Origin: an uncultured Corynebacterium sp.
GTDB lineage: Bacteria; Actinomycetota; Actinomycetes; Mycobacteriales; Mycobacteriaceae
Direction of reading: 5' to 3'
Assembly: GCF_947253065.1 (NCBI RefSeq)
Contig: NZ_CAMXWS010000015.1
Span: 1-48,380, forward strand
DNA: 48,380 nt
Every line of letters begins with the position of its first letter. Position 1 is the first letter of the stretch. Of the stretch, positions 14,242 through 23,900 are shown in pieces. The notes under the pieces are model-generated. The model was given only the letters and a program-made list of their open reading frames with translations. It searched no databases and was not told where the DNA came from. The position numbers and the translations under genes are program-made.

Positions 14242-14589
14242 TTAGAAGACCAGGTTCACTAGCACCATGTAGCAGGCGGTGCCGGCGAGGATCGACAGGC
14301 CAGCGCGACGGCGCCAAATGTGGAGACCGAGGGTGAGCGCGGAAGCGATCAGGGCTGCGGCGAGGCCGTGGGGGAGCGAGGAGTCTTGCGCGATGGAGGA
14401 CAGGGTGTAGATGACCAGGACTGTCATCACGCCGACCGGCATGGTGGCGCCGAGGAATTGGATGACGGGGCTGTCCTTGAGCAGGCGCAAGAAGCTAAAG
14501 GGGAGCGCGCGCAGCAGGACGGTGACGATAGCCACCGGGATGAGGACGGCGGCGACCATGGACAGGGTGACGCCTTCGGGGAGACCCAT
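14242..14589 (-). CDS. azlD: AzlD-family small subunit of branched-chain amino-acid exporter
   Basis: 115 residues, about four hydrophobic segments, AzlD/BrnE size. With AzlC it forms a two-component exporter; the corynebacterial BrnFE relative exports branched-chain amino acids and methionine. Motif-like features: ALPFSFLR near residue 30, a conserved 'R..PF' in the family, and FLGATMPVGVMTVLVIY. The start is 2 bp after the azlC stop, consistent with co-translation. The substrate is inferred from family only. Confidence 0.85.
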   Translation of the reverse strand: MGLPEGVTLSMVAAVLIPVAIVTVLLRALPFSFLRLLKDSPVIQFLGATMPVGVMTVLVIYTLSSIAQDSSLPHGLAAALIASALTLGLHIWRRRAGLSILAGTACYMVLVNLVF

Positions 14590-14591
14590 GG

Positions 14592-15311
14592 TTAGTTGCC
14601 TCCTTCGCAGGGAATGCGGAGTTCAAGGGCGCGATCGACAGTAGGCATGGAGTAGCGCAGCACCAGGACGAGGAAATAGGTGGTCAGGGCGATCATCAGC
14701 AGCCAGCTGGGAGCGATGATGGCGAAGACGATGGCGATCGCGGTGGCGGTAATCGGCAGGGAGAAGTCGCGGTTAGAAACGAATGACTCGTAGGTGAGGA
14801 CCACGAAGAGGGCGGTTAGAGCGAAATCCATGCCCTTGACCTCCGGCGGGATAACCACGCCGAGGAGGGCACCAAGAATGCCGGGGATGACCCAAAGGAG
14901 CTGGCAGACGATCTCTGTTTTGAGAATGCGGGTGCCGGTAAGGGTCGCGCGGGTGGAGGGTGGAAGGGAGGAGATGACGGCGTAGGTTTCGTCGGTAAGC
15001 GCGTAGGTGGCATATGCACGGCCGAGACGCGATGAAATGCGGTGGCGCGGGAAGGTCAGGCCGTAGAAAATATGGCGGAAATTCACCATGAAACCCGTGA
15101 CCGCGGCGGACAGTGGGCCGACACCGGCGGAAACGAGCTGCACGGCGAGGAACTCCATCGACCCCGCATAGATGACAACCGAGAAAATCGGCGTCCACCA
15201 CCAGGCAAAGCCAGCTTGAGTCATGACCAGGCCGAATGCGAGGCCGAGGGGAATCAGTCCAAGGCCGACGACCCAGAGGTCTTTGAGGGCGGCGCGGATC
15301 TCCCGATCCAT
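14592..15311 (-). CDS. azlC: AzlC-family large subunit of branched-chain amino-acid exporter
   Basis: 239 residues, six or seven membrane segments. Family features include LIPLGLAFG near the N-terminus, IYAGSMEFLAVQL, and VNFRHIFYGLTFP, the conserved 'N.R...Y' stretch of AzlC/BrnF. It pairs with AzlD to export branched-chain amino acids. It lies in the run pcnA-yqgE-azlC-azlD with gaps of 0-2 bp. No lrp-type regulator is adjacent, unlike the brnFE locus of C. glutamicum, so this may be a second AzlCD system. Confidence 0.87.
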   Translation of the reverse strand: MDREIRAALKDLWVVGLGLIPLGLAFGLVMTQAGFAWWWTPIFSVVIYAGSMEFLAVQLVSAGVGPLSAAVTGFMVNFRHIFYGLTFPRHRISSRLGRAYATYALTDETYAVISSLPPSTRATLTGTRILKTEIVCQLLWVIPGILGALLGVVIPPEVKGMDFALTALFVVLTYESFVSNRDFSLPITATAIAIVFAIIAPSWLLMIALTTYFLVLVLRYSMPTVDRALELRIPCEGGN

Positions 15312-15313
15312 GG

Positions 15314-15922
15314 CTAGTTGTCCTCGAGGTCGGCAGGGAAGGTCGAGAAGAGGGGCAGGGGCATCGGCTGACGACGCAGCACGTCGCTGTACAAATCAGT
15401 CGCGGCGGGCGCGATGACATCGGTGGGCAGGGCTGGTGCGACGTACCAATCGCCACGCTCAATCTCCTCGTCGAGCTGGCCCGGAGCCCACTCGGCATAA
15501 CCGGAAAAGACGCGCATGCCCTCCAGGAGCCCATCGACACTGTTCGGATCAGCACGCAGGTTCACGTGCACGAGGCGGTTAGCCAGGCGGGTGAACTCCG
15601 GGTGGTCCTCAATGACGGTGCCAGAAGCGGTCATGCCGACGGCGATAGCGGCCTGCGGGCGGAGGGGACCGCCGACGTAGAGGGCCTGCGGCTTTGCCAC
15701 CTGCGGCAGCCACTCGGGCAAAACGGAGTGAACAGCCAGCTCAGAGCGGCGGTTGAGGACGACGCCGAAGGTGGCTTCGGGGGAGACGTCGATAAGCAAA
15801 ATGACGGTGCGCGCGAAGTCATCCGCGAGCATGCCCGGCGCGGAAACAAGCAGCATGCCTGGCGCTGGGGTTTCGCGTTCGAGCGCGGTAAATAAGCGGT
15901 CCGCGTAGAAAAACTCAGCCAT
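15314..15922 (-). CDS. yqgE: YqgE/AlgH family protein (UPF0301)
   Basis: 202 residues. Family features: GMLLVSAPGMLADDFARTVILLI at the N-terminus, FGVVLNRRSEL, LYVGGPLRPQ, and VFSGYAEWAPGQLDEEI. The molecular function of this widespread family is unknown. The start overlaps the pcnA 3' end by 8 bp (GGAGAAGG provides the ribosome-binding site inside pcnA), and azlC starts 2 bp after its stop. It contains one iterated 11-mer (15787-15797), encoding part of LLIDV. Confidence 0.93.
   Translation of the reverse strand: MAEFFYADRLFTALERETPAPGMLLVSAPGMLADDFARTVILLIDVSPEATFGVVLNRRSELAVHSVLPEWLPQVAKPQALYVGGPLRPQAAIAVGMTASGTVIEDHPEFTRLANRLVHVNLRADPNSVDGLLEGMRVFSGYAEWAPGQLDEEIERGDWYVAPALPTDVIAPAATDLYSDVLRRQPMPLPLFSTFPADLEDN
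15787..15797 (-). repeat. Iterated 11-mer, copy 7 (yqgE)
   Basis: CGTCGATAAGC on the plus strand; read as LLIDV by yqgE. A one-mismatch relative, CGTCGGTAAGC, lies at 14990-15000 in azlC. Confidence 0.8.
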
Positions 15923-17408
15923 TTTCCTTCTCCCACCAAGCCTTGAGCTCCGCGACGGCCTCGTCGTGGTCGAGCTCGCCGCGCTCGAGGCGCAGGTCCT
16001 TCATGTACTTCCACGCCTTGCCCACCTCAGGGCCTGGCTTGAGGTCGAGGATCTGCATGATCTCATTGCCGTCAAGGTCCGGACGCACGCGGGCGAGGTC
16101 CTCCTTGGCGGAGATGTCTGCGATGCGTTCCTCGAGCTCATCGTAGGTGCGGCGCAAACGCGCGGCCTTCTTCGGATTGCGCGTGGTGCAGTCGGCGCGA
16201 ACAAGCTTGTGCAGGCGCGGGAGGAGGTCGCCGGCATCCGTGACGTAGCGGCGTACCGCGGAATCAGTCCACTGGCCCTCGCCGAAACCGTGGAAGCGCA
16301 TGTGCAGGTACACGAGCTGGCCCACGTCCTCGATGACGTGCTTCGGGTACTTCAACTTGCGCATGCGCTTGCGGGTGAGCTTCGCGCCAACGACCTCATG
16401 GTGGTGGAAGGAAACGCCACCGCCGGGCTTGATGTCGCGGGTATCGGGCTTGCCGATGTCGTGCAAGAGCGCCGCCCACCGCAACTTCAGATCGGGGCCC
16501 TCGTCCTCGAGCTCGGTGGCCTGGCGCAGCACGGTGAGGGAGTGGGCGTAGACGTCCTTGTGCTGCATGTGCTCGTCACGCTCGAGCTGCAGCGCGGGAA
16601 TCTCCGGGAGAATGTGCCCGGCCAAGCCCGTCTCCACGAGCAGGTCGATGCCCTCCCACGGCTGGATGCCCAACATGAGTTTGTCCAGCTCAGCCTGCAC
16701 GCGCTCAACGGTGATGCGACCGATCTCATCCGCCATGTCTGTCATCGCCTGCTTCACCCGCGGGCTGACAGTGAAGCCCAACTGGGAGACAAAGCGTGCG
16801 GCGCGCAGCATGCGCAGCGGATCGTCGCGGAAGCTCACCTCAGGTGCCTGCGGGGTGTCCAAGGTGCGATTCAACAGGTCCTTCAAGCCGTCAACCGGGT
16901 CATGGAAATCGAGCGACAACGTGCCGTCATCGGCGGGAAGCAGCTCGATCGCCATGGCATTCGCGCGGAAATCACGGCGGACCAGATCGCCCTCAATGGT
17001 GTCGCCGAAGGTGACCTCGGGGTTGCGGGTCACACCGTCATAAAGATCAGCGCGGAAGGTAGTCACCTCCACCTGCTGGCCCTGCTTCACGGTGGACACA
17101 GTGCCGAATTCAATTCCGGTATCCCACACGGCCTCACCCCACTCGGAAAGAATCGCCTTGATCGTCTCCGGGCGGGCAGAAGTGGTGAAGTCAAGGTCAT
17201 GGCCCAAGCGCCCCAGCATCGCATCACGGACCGGGCCGCCGACGAGATAGAGCGACTCGCCCTGCGCCGCAAAGGCAGAAGCGAGGGGTCCCAGCAGGTC
17301 AGCGAGCTCACCCACCGCTGCCTCAGCGCGGGCGAGCAAAGCAATAAAAGCCGTTGGATCGCCTTTTTCAGGCAGGTTGAACAGATCGGCTGGATCGGTC
17401 GAATTCAT
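15915..17408 (-). CDS. pcnA: CCA tRNA nucleotidyltransferase / poly(A) polymerase family with HD domain
   Basis: 497 residues from ATG 17408 (MNSTDPADLFNLPEKG), preferred because AAAGAG lies 7 bases upstream; ATG 17438 is an alternative with poorer spacing. The nucleotidyltransferase head has YLVGGPVRDAMLGR and the metal-binding HDLDFTT (near residues 55-72). The RNA-binding neck follows, then an HD phosphohydrolase domain (LLHDIGKPDTRD, near residue 316). It adds or repairs the CCA end of tRNAs. It is divergent from the Nudix gene, as in other corynebacteria and mycobacteria. Confidence 0.94.
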   Translation of the reverse strand: MNSTDPADLFNLPEKGDPTAFIALLARAEAAVGELADLLGPLASAFAAQGESLYLVGGPVRDAMLGRLGHDLDFTTSARPETIKAILSEWGEAVWDTGIEFGTVSTVKQGQQVEVTTFRADLYDGVTRNPEVTFGDTIEGDLVRRDFRANAMAIELLPADDGTLSLDFHDPVDGLKDLLNRTLDTPQAPEVSFRDDPLRMLRAARFVSQLGFTVSPRVKQAMTDMADEIGRITVERVQAELDKLMLGIQPWEGIDLLVETGLAGHILPEIPALQLERDEHMQHKDVYAHSLTVLRQATELEDEGPDLKLRWAALLHDIGKPDTRDIKPGGGVSFHHHEVVGAKLTRKRMRKLKYPKHVIEDVGQLVYLHMRFHGFGEGQWTDSAVRRYVTDAGDLLPRLHKLVRADCTTRNPKKAARLRRTYDELEERIADISAKEDLARVRPDLDGNEIMQILDLKPGPEVGKAWKYMKDLRLERGELDHDEAVAELKAWWEKENG

Positions 17409-17517
17409 CGCGCTGCTCTTTGGGGTGGTCACCTGCATAACCTTACAGCCACAGGCAAACCACCCACATCGGTCCTCAAGTTCCACATGCGCACCGCGGA
17501 CGGATACCATTCATACG

Positions 17518-18390
17518 ATGGCTGAAAATTCCCCCGGCGAGCAATCATCGCCGCACCGCAGATCGCGCCCCCGCAAACGGCGTCGGCGCGCGACCAGCCA
17601 TGCCCACAATAAGAGCACAAACCAAAATAGCGCCCAGAACAATGGCCACAACAACAGCCAGAACAAGAATCAGGGCAAGAATCAGGGCAGCACCGAGGGC
17701 AACAACCAAGGAAATAGCCAAGGGAATAAGCGTCGCCGCAAACGTCGTGGCGGCAGCAACCAACAGCGCAATAACCAGCGCAATAATCAGCGCAACGGTC
17801 GCGGCAAGAACCACCGAAATAGCAGGAATAACAGGGGAAATAGGTACCGGAGGCCGTCGTCAAGCGCGCATTATGCGTCGGCGAATATGGAGACCCGCGA
17901 CGAGACTTCGGCGGGCGGCCTTGTTGTTTCGGGCATGGCGGAGGCCGTCGCGGCGAATGGTTCCGTGGACATGTCGCAGATTTATGTCGCGCTGATCGGG
18001 CGTCTGGACCGCCGTGGACGTTTGCTGTGGTCCATGCCGAAGGGGCACGTCGAGCCGGGTGAACACCAGTGGGACACAGCACGCCGCGAAGTGTGGGAAG
18101 AAACCGGAATCACGGGCGAACCGTTCGCTGAGCTGGGCACGATTGATTATTGGTTTGTCTCCGACGGCGTGCGCATCCACAAGACGGTCCACCACAATTT
18201 GCTGCGCTATGTCGACGGCGTGCTTAACGACGAAGACCCGGAAGTCACCGAAGTCACCTGGGTACCGGTCAGCGAACTGATTGAACACCTCGCGTACGCG
18301 GATGAGCGCAAACTCGCACGCATCGCCTACGACCAGATGCCGGACCTGGCGCGCGCAGAAAAAGAAGCGGGAAGGACCACGCCGCGGTGA
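17518..18390 (+). CDS. Nudix hydrolase with long Asn/Arg-rich disordered N-terminus
   Basis: 290 residues from ATG 17518. The C-terminal half (from about residue 125) is a Nudix domain with a complete Nudix box at about 177-199, G-HVEPG-E-...-REVWEETGI, matching GX5EX7REUXEEXGU. Residues about 10-118 are low complexity: a basic RRSRPRKRRRRA segment, then many Asn/Gln/Lys and NQRN/RGN-type repeats. Homologues at this locus include mycobacterial MutT4, implicated in nucleotide-pool or nucleic-acid housekeeping; the substrate here is not shown. Its TGA stop overlaps the start of the DUF6049 gene. Confidence 0.9.
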   Translation: MAENSPGEQSSPHRRSRPRKRRRRATSHAHNKSTNQNSAQNNGHNNSQNKNQGKNQGSTEGNNQGNSQGNKRRRKRRGGSNQQRNNQRNNQRNGRGKNHRNSRNNRGNRYRRPSSSAHYASANMETRDETSAGGLVVSGMAEAVAANGSVDMSQIYVALIGRLDRRGRLLWSMPKGHVEPGEHQWDTARREVWEETGITGEPFAELGTIDYWFVSDGVRIHKTVHHNLLRYVDGVLNDEDPEVTEVTWVPVSELIEHLAYADERKLARIAYDQMPDLARAEKEAGRTTPR

Positions 18391-20870
18391 TGCACCGACG
18401 CACGCAAAAAACGGCTGCGATACTCGCGGCCGCGGTTCTTGCATGCCCGCTCCCCGCACACGCCGAGCCAGTTCCGATCAATCCGAATGACCCAGCGGTC
18501 GCGCACCAGTGGATCAACGACCAAATCCGCCCGACCGACGGGAAGCAAGGGCTCAAGCTTTCGCTTATCGACGCCCCCCTGACCGTCCCCTCCGGCCACC
18601 CCATCGACGTGACCGTACGGGTCCGCAATGAATCTGACACAGAGATCTCTGAACTGACCATCGCGCCCCTGGAAGGTCCCGCATCTGGCTCAGTGGCAGA
18701 TGCGCGAGCAGCGACCGTGGCAGCGGTGAGTGAGTACTCCCCAGCAGGCAAAGCCGTAGACGTGCCCACCTTGGCACCGGGGGAGGAGACCGAGGTCAAA
18801 GTCACCATTCCCACCGTGCAGCAACCCTTTGACAGCACTTTCCCGATGATGCTGCTGCTTGCCCAAGACGGCGTGAACTTGGACAGCGAACGGTGGCACA
18901 TGACTGTCACGGGCGCGCCTGGGGAAGAAGCCGGGGCAGAAGACGCTGAACAAGACACTCCAGCCGGGCTGAGCATGCTGTACCCGATCTCCGCGCCGGT
19001 GGACATCGTGCCGGGGGAGACGGGTGAAGCACCCAACCGCCCACCACTGATCCTGTCCTCGGAACAACTGGCTGACCAGATCGCGCCGGGTGGACGCCTG
19101 GACCAGTTGGTGGATACCTACACCGATTTTGATGGCACCCACCAGGCGACTTGCCTGGCTATTGATCCAGCGTTGCTGGACACCGTCGACCGGATGACAC
19201 AGGGCTACACCGTGGATGATGACAGGCCGACCGCGGAGACCAAACGTAAACGGTTGCGCGATTCCTGGGGTGAAGACGATTCCACTGCCAATTCTGAAGA
19301 AGGCAGGGGAGCAGCGGATGCAAAAGCGTGGCTGGACAAGCTGCGCGAGGCAACCAAAGACAACTGCACCGTTGCTCTGCCCTGGGCTAATACTGACTTG
19401 AATGCAGTGGCACGCACGGGCGATAAATGGCTCATGCGTGAATCCGTCGAACGCGGACCATTCACCGTTGAGCGCATCCTCCAGTCACCGGTACTGCACA
19501 ATATTGTTGTGCCCGGCGCGGGATACCTCGTGCCAGAAGCCGCACGTGGCATGGGCTGGGCAGACTTAAGCCAATCCACCATGGCCACCACCGGCATGCA
19601 TACGGCGTGGGAGCAGGATCAAGCAGCGCAGACGAAGAAGACCAATGCGCCCGGTGGGCGTGTGATGGGGGAGCAGCGCAGCAACCTGGATAACCCGAAC
19701 CTGCCCCAAGCAGGCGGCGTGACAGCCCCAGAACCGCAGGAACCAGTCCGAGTATTGGTGGCAAGCAACACGGTGAATACCGGGGATTCGCGCTTTGCCA
19801 CGCTCTCCCCTGGAGTCGCGGCGGTGACCTTTGATGCGGGACTGGGCGCCACACTGGCAGCGACAGGGCCACGACCGGAAACACCTGGGTACTCGAGCGA
19901 GATTTCGCGGTATGACTTCACGCTGGACTCCACTAAAGCTCGCGATCTGACGGCGGCCACTGCTGTTCGCACAGCTGCACAGGCAGCCCAGACAATTCCA
20001 GAAGGGCAGGAGTCGGACCCCACATTGGTCACCCCGCCAGCGGCATGGGAGGCCTCGACGGCGAGGGCAGTGATGGAGACCGTCACCGCACTGTTCACTG
20101 AGCGCGTGGCCACCCCGCTGGCCTTCGAAGACTATGTGGCAGCGCCAAAAGATGCAGCACCTGCGGATATAAACGCGCTTGGCGTACCTGATTCAGACCC
20201 GGCTGCATTCGCAGACACCGAGGTATTGAATACCGGGCAGCAAGCCCGCTTCATCAATGACCTGACTGCGCTACTGGCCAATGATGACGTGATCGCGCTG
20301 ACGCGCTACGGATACACGCAGCCACTGCGGGCGGATCTATTGACTGCTTTAACGGTCACTGGCCGTCGCGCATACACCACATTCACTGAGGCTGAAACAC
20401 GCACAAGGGAACGGCTCAATGGTGACCGCGACACACTGGCGGGCCTGAGAGCCTCGATCGCGCTGCTGCCGCCGGGAAATGTGTACACGCGTACCTCGGC
20501 ATCATCACCGCTGCTCATCGTGGCAGAAAATGGTCTGCCACTGCCCGTGGACGCCACGATCCTCTACCGCGGGCCAGAAGGGGCCACGCTGAACACGCCT
20601 GCGAAATTCCGGATCCCAGCGCGCGGCTCACTCACCTTGCAGATGACAGCGGACCTGCCTTCTGATGCGCAACGGTCGGATCTGCAGCTCTACCTGGCCA
20701 CTCCGCAAAACCAGCCGATTTCGCAACCGGTGGAGATCGGGGTGCAAACGGCGGGGGCGTCGATAAGCAATTGGGTGCTCATCTCGCTGCTGGGTGGGCT
20801 GTTCGTGGCAGCCGTCGCCGCGCAATTGGGGAAACGCCGACGTAATAGAGATTCAGCGCAAGCCGACTAA
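18387..20870 (+). CDS. DUF6049-type exported membrane-anchored protein
   Basis: 827 residues; start GTG 18387 (ATG 18390 adjacent is equally possible), overlapping the Nudix stop. Signal peptide to about residue 27 (ILAAAVLACPLPAHAEP), a large extracytoplasmic region with an immunoglobulin-like N-terminal part, and a C-terminal transmembrane helix (NWVLISLLGGLFVAAVAAQL) followed by a basic cytoplasmic tail. Position between the mutT4-type Nudix gene and murJ identifies it as the counterpart of mycobacterial Rv3909. Function unknown; the conserved linkage with murJ suggests a cell-envelope role. It carries two iterated 11-mers, at 18563 and 20758. Confidence 0.85.
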   Translation: MMHRRTQKTAAILAAAVLACPLPAHAEPVPINPNDPAVAHQWINDQIRPTDGKQGLKLSLIDAPLTVPSGHPIDVTVRVRNESDTEISELTIAPLEGPASGSVADARAATVAAVSEYSPAGKAVDVPTLAPGEETEVKVTIPTVQQPFDSTFPMMLLLAQDGVNLDSERWHMTVTGAPGEEAGAEDAEQDTPAGLSMLYPISAPVDIVPGETGEAPNRPPLILSSEQLADQIAPGGRLDQLVDTYTDFDGTHQATCLAIDPALLDTVDRMTQGYTVDDDRPTAETKRKRLRDSWGEDDSTANSEEGRGAADAKAWLDKLREATKDNCTVALPWANTDLNAVARTGDKWLMRESVERGPFTVERILQSPVLHNIVVPGAGYLVPEAARGMGWADLSQSTMATTGMHTAWEQDQAAQTKKTNAPGGRVMGEQRSNLDNPNLPQAGGVTAPEPQEPVRVLVASNTVNTGDSRFATLSPGVAAVTFDAGLGATLAATGPRPETPGYSSEISRYDFTLDSTKARDLTAATAVRTAAQAAQTIPEGQESDPTLVTPPAAWEASTARAVMETVTALFTERVATPLAFEDYVAAPKDAAPADINALGVPDSDPAAFADTEVLNTGQQARFINDLTALLANDDVIALTRYGYTQPLRADLLTALTVTGRRAYTTFTEAETRTRERLNGDRDTLAGLRASIALLPPGNVYTRTSASSPLLIVAENGLPLPVDATILYRGPEGATLNTPAKFRIPARGSLTLQMTADLPSDAQRSDLQLYLATPQNQPISQPVEIGVQTAGASISNWVLISLLGGLFVAAVAAQLGKRRRNRDSAQAD
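18563..18573 (+). repeat. Iterated 11-mer, copy 8 (DUF6049 gene)
   Basis: GCTTATCGACG, read as SLIDA. Confidence 0.8.
20758..20768 (-). repeat. Iterated 11-mer, copy 9 (DUF6049 gene)
   Basis: CGTCGATAAGC, read in a different frame as ASISN just before the C-terminal membrane helix. Confidence 0.8.
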
Positions 20871-20956
20871 CATACCCTTGACCCAGAATTCCTAGGACTA
20901 TTTCAGGTGCCAAGGATTCTTTTTCAAACTATTCCCGGGATCAAGGTGAGCGAGTC

Positions 20957-23900
20957 ATGGCGGAACAAACCGTAGCGGCCGCGGAGAACGCGGAGGACGC
21001 GGAGAGTAAAACGACAAGCGATAGGGCTGTCGTCCGCTCCACCGGATCAATGGCTGTTGCGACCCTGATGTCGCGCATCACCGGCTTCATCCGCACGGTG
21101 ATGATCACCTCCGCGCTTGGTGGCGCGGTGGCATCCGCATTCAACACGGCCAACACGCTGCCGAACATGATCACCGAGATCGTGCTCGGCTCCGTGCTGA
21201 CCGCGCTCGTGGTGCCCGTGCTCGTGCGCGCGGAAAAGGAAGACCCGGACCGCGGCGCAGCATTCATTCGGCGCTTGTTCACGCTGACCGTCACGCTGCT
21301 GACTGTGGTCACGCTGCTCACCGTCATCGGTGCTCCGCTGTTGTCGAAGCTGATGCTCGATGGCAACGGGCACGTCAACCTGGTGCAGACGACATCCTTT
21401 GCCTATCTGCTGCTTCCGCAGATCATGTTCTACGGCCTGTTCTCCCTCTTCATGGCTATTTTGAACACCAAGGAAGTGTTCCGCCCCGGAGCGTGGGCAC
21501 CGGTGGCGAACAATGTGGTCTCCATCGTGGTGATGCTGCTGTACATGATCCTGCCTGGGCAATTGGACCCGGCGGAGCCCACGGGTGTCATGGACCCGCA
21601 TATCCTGCTGCTGGGTCTGGGCACCACATTGGGTGTGGCGGTGCAGTGCCTGATCATGCTGCCGGCGCTGAGGCGATTGAAGATCGACCTGCGCCCGCTG
21701 TGGGGGATTGATGAGCGCCTGAAGCAATTCGGTGGGATGGCCTTGGCGATCGTGACGTATGTGGCGATCTCGCAGGTGGGCTACATCATCAATAACCGCA
21801 TCGCCTCTGGTGTGGATAGTTCCGCACCGGTGATCTACATGCAGCACTGGCAACTCCTCCAAGTGCCGTACGGCATCGTGGGCGTGACGCTGCTGACGGC
21901 GATCATGCCGCGCCTGTCCCGCAATGCGGCTGATGGTGATGATGAAGCGGTGGTCCGCGACCTGACCGTTGGCACAAAGCTGACGTTCATCGCGCTGATC
22001 CCAATCATCATCTTCATGACGGCGCTGGGCCCGGACATTGGTAATGCCCTGTTCGGCTACGGCAACTTCACCAACCAAGAGGCCCGCACGCTGGGTCTGA
22101 CCTTGAGCTTCTCCGCCTTCACGCTCATTCCCTATGCCCTGGTGATGCTGCACCTGCGCGTGTTCTATGCCCGTGAGGAGGCGTGGACGCCGACATTCAT
22201 CATCGCCGGTATCACTTTGACCAAGGTCGTGCTGGCCACCCTGGCACCGACTGTGGCAGCGCGCCCGGACCAGGTCGTGGTGCTGCTCGGTGCGGCGAAT
22301 GGGTTTGGTTTTGTGGCCGGTGCTCTCATCGGTGCGTTCCTGCTGCGCCGCAAGCTGGGCTCGCTGGGTGCTGCTGCTGTTTTGCACACCTCCGTGTGGG
22401 CTGCCGCCGCTGGCCTGGTCGGTGCTGCTGCCGCACTGTTCGTGCGCTTCCTCTTGCGCCTGATCCCTGGCGGCATTCCGGGTCTGATGGCGGCGCTGGG
22501 CCGCCGCGATTCCTTCGGCCTGCTGCTGGAGATCATGATTCTGGGCGTTGTCTTCGTCGTTGTCACGGGCATCACGCTGTCGTTCTCCAAGCTGCCGGAG
22601 GTGCGCAACCTGGGTGCAGCTCTTGCCCGCATCCCGGGCATGAGCCGGTTTGTGCGCACGGGCCAGACCGATGAGATCGAAGGCACCGTCAACCCGCAGG
22701 AGGCCTCCTCGCAGATCTACGCTGCAGACACCTTCAACACCTCACCGGTCCCGCCGCCAATGTCTGCTGGCGTTGTGCGTGGACCGCGCCTGGTGCCCGG
22801 CGCGGCAGTCTCCGACGGCCGATTCCGCCTTCTGCGTGATTACGGTGCCAGCGCATCCGCCCGCTTCTGGCAGGCACGCGAGCAGCGCACCGGCCGTCTC
22901 GTCGCGCTGACATTCGTGGATACTTGCGGTGCTGCACCACTCGCACCCGTGACACCGCGCGAGGCCGCGCTGGACGCCGCAGGAATCTGTCTGCGCACGG
23001 AAAAGCTCGGCGAGATGAACCTTCCCGCCGTCGCCCCGGTGATTGAAACGATCCGTTACCGCACCGGCTGCCTCATCGTCGCCGAGTGGGTGCCGGGCTC
23101 CGACCTGAAGACAGTGGCTGATTCCGGTGCAACGCTTCTCGACGAAGCCGTCGCCGCCGCCATGCTCCCACTCACCGACTCCATGGCGCGCGCCCGGAAC
23201 AAGGGTGTCCTGCTGGGTCTGGATAACCGCCACCGCATGCGCGTTGCGGGCGACGGCACCGTGTTCTTGGCATTCCCGGCTGTCCTGCCCGATGCGGATG
23301 AGGAAAGCGACCAGTCTGCCTACGCCTTCGCACTTGAGCTGCTAGCCGGTTCGGCTGAGACTGACTCTCTGGCCGGCATTGTCGATGCTGCGCGTGAAGA
23401 ACCGAATTACCGCGAGATCGAGGACCGCCTGGCCGAGATAGCCAAGGTGGACACGTTTGAAAACACCAGTCCGATCCCGATCGTGCCGGATTGGGAGACG
23501 GAAGAAGAACCGGAGGATTACCCGGAGGTCAAGTCCCGCGGTGGATTCGGTGAACGTGGCTTGGGCACCTTCGGCACAGCCGGACTCGTTGCCGTAGCCA
23601 TCACCGCTGTCGTCCTCGTCGCAGCACTGACCGTGTACATGGTCAGCCTGTTTGGCAACACCGAGAATTCGCCGATCACGAATGAATCTGCCCGCGATGG
23701 CGCTGCCCAGGTCTCTGAAAGCCTCGAGGATGTGGACAAGTCTGCCCTCGAAGGAAAGCTGCCCGTGATCATTGCTCCGCTCACCGCCACAGCCTGGGGT
23801 GACGGTGCTGATACGGACCGCAACACCGATTTCGAAGCGCTCGTGGACAACAAGGACGACACCGCCGCATCCACCAACGCGGGTGAATATGTCTTGCTCA

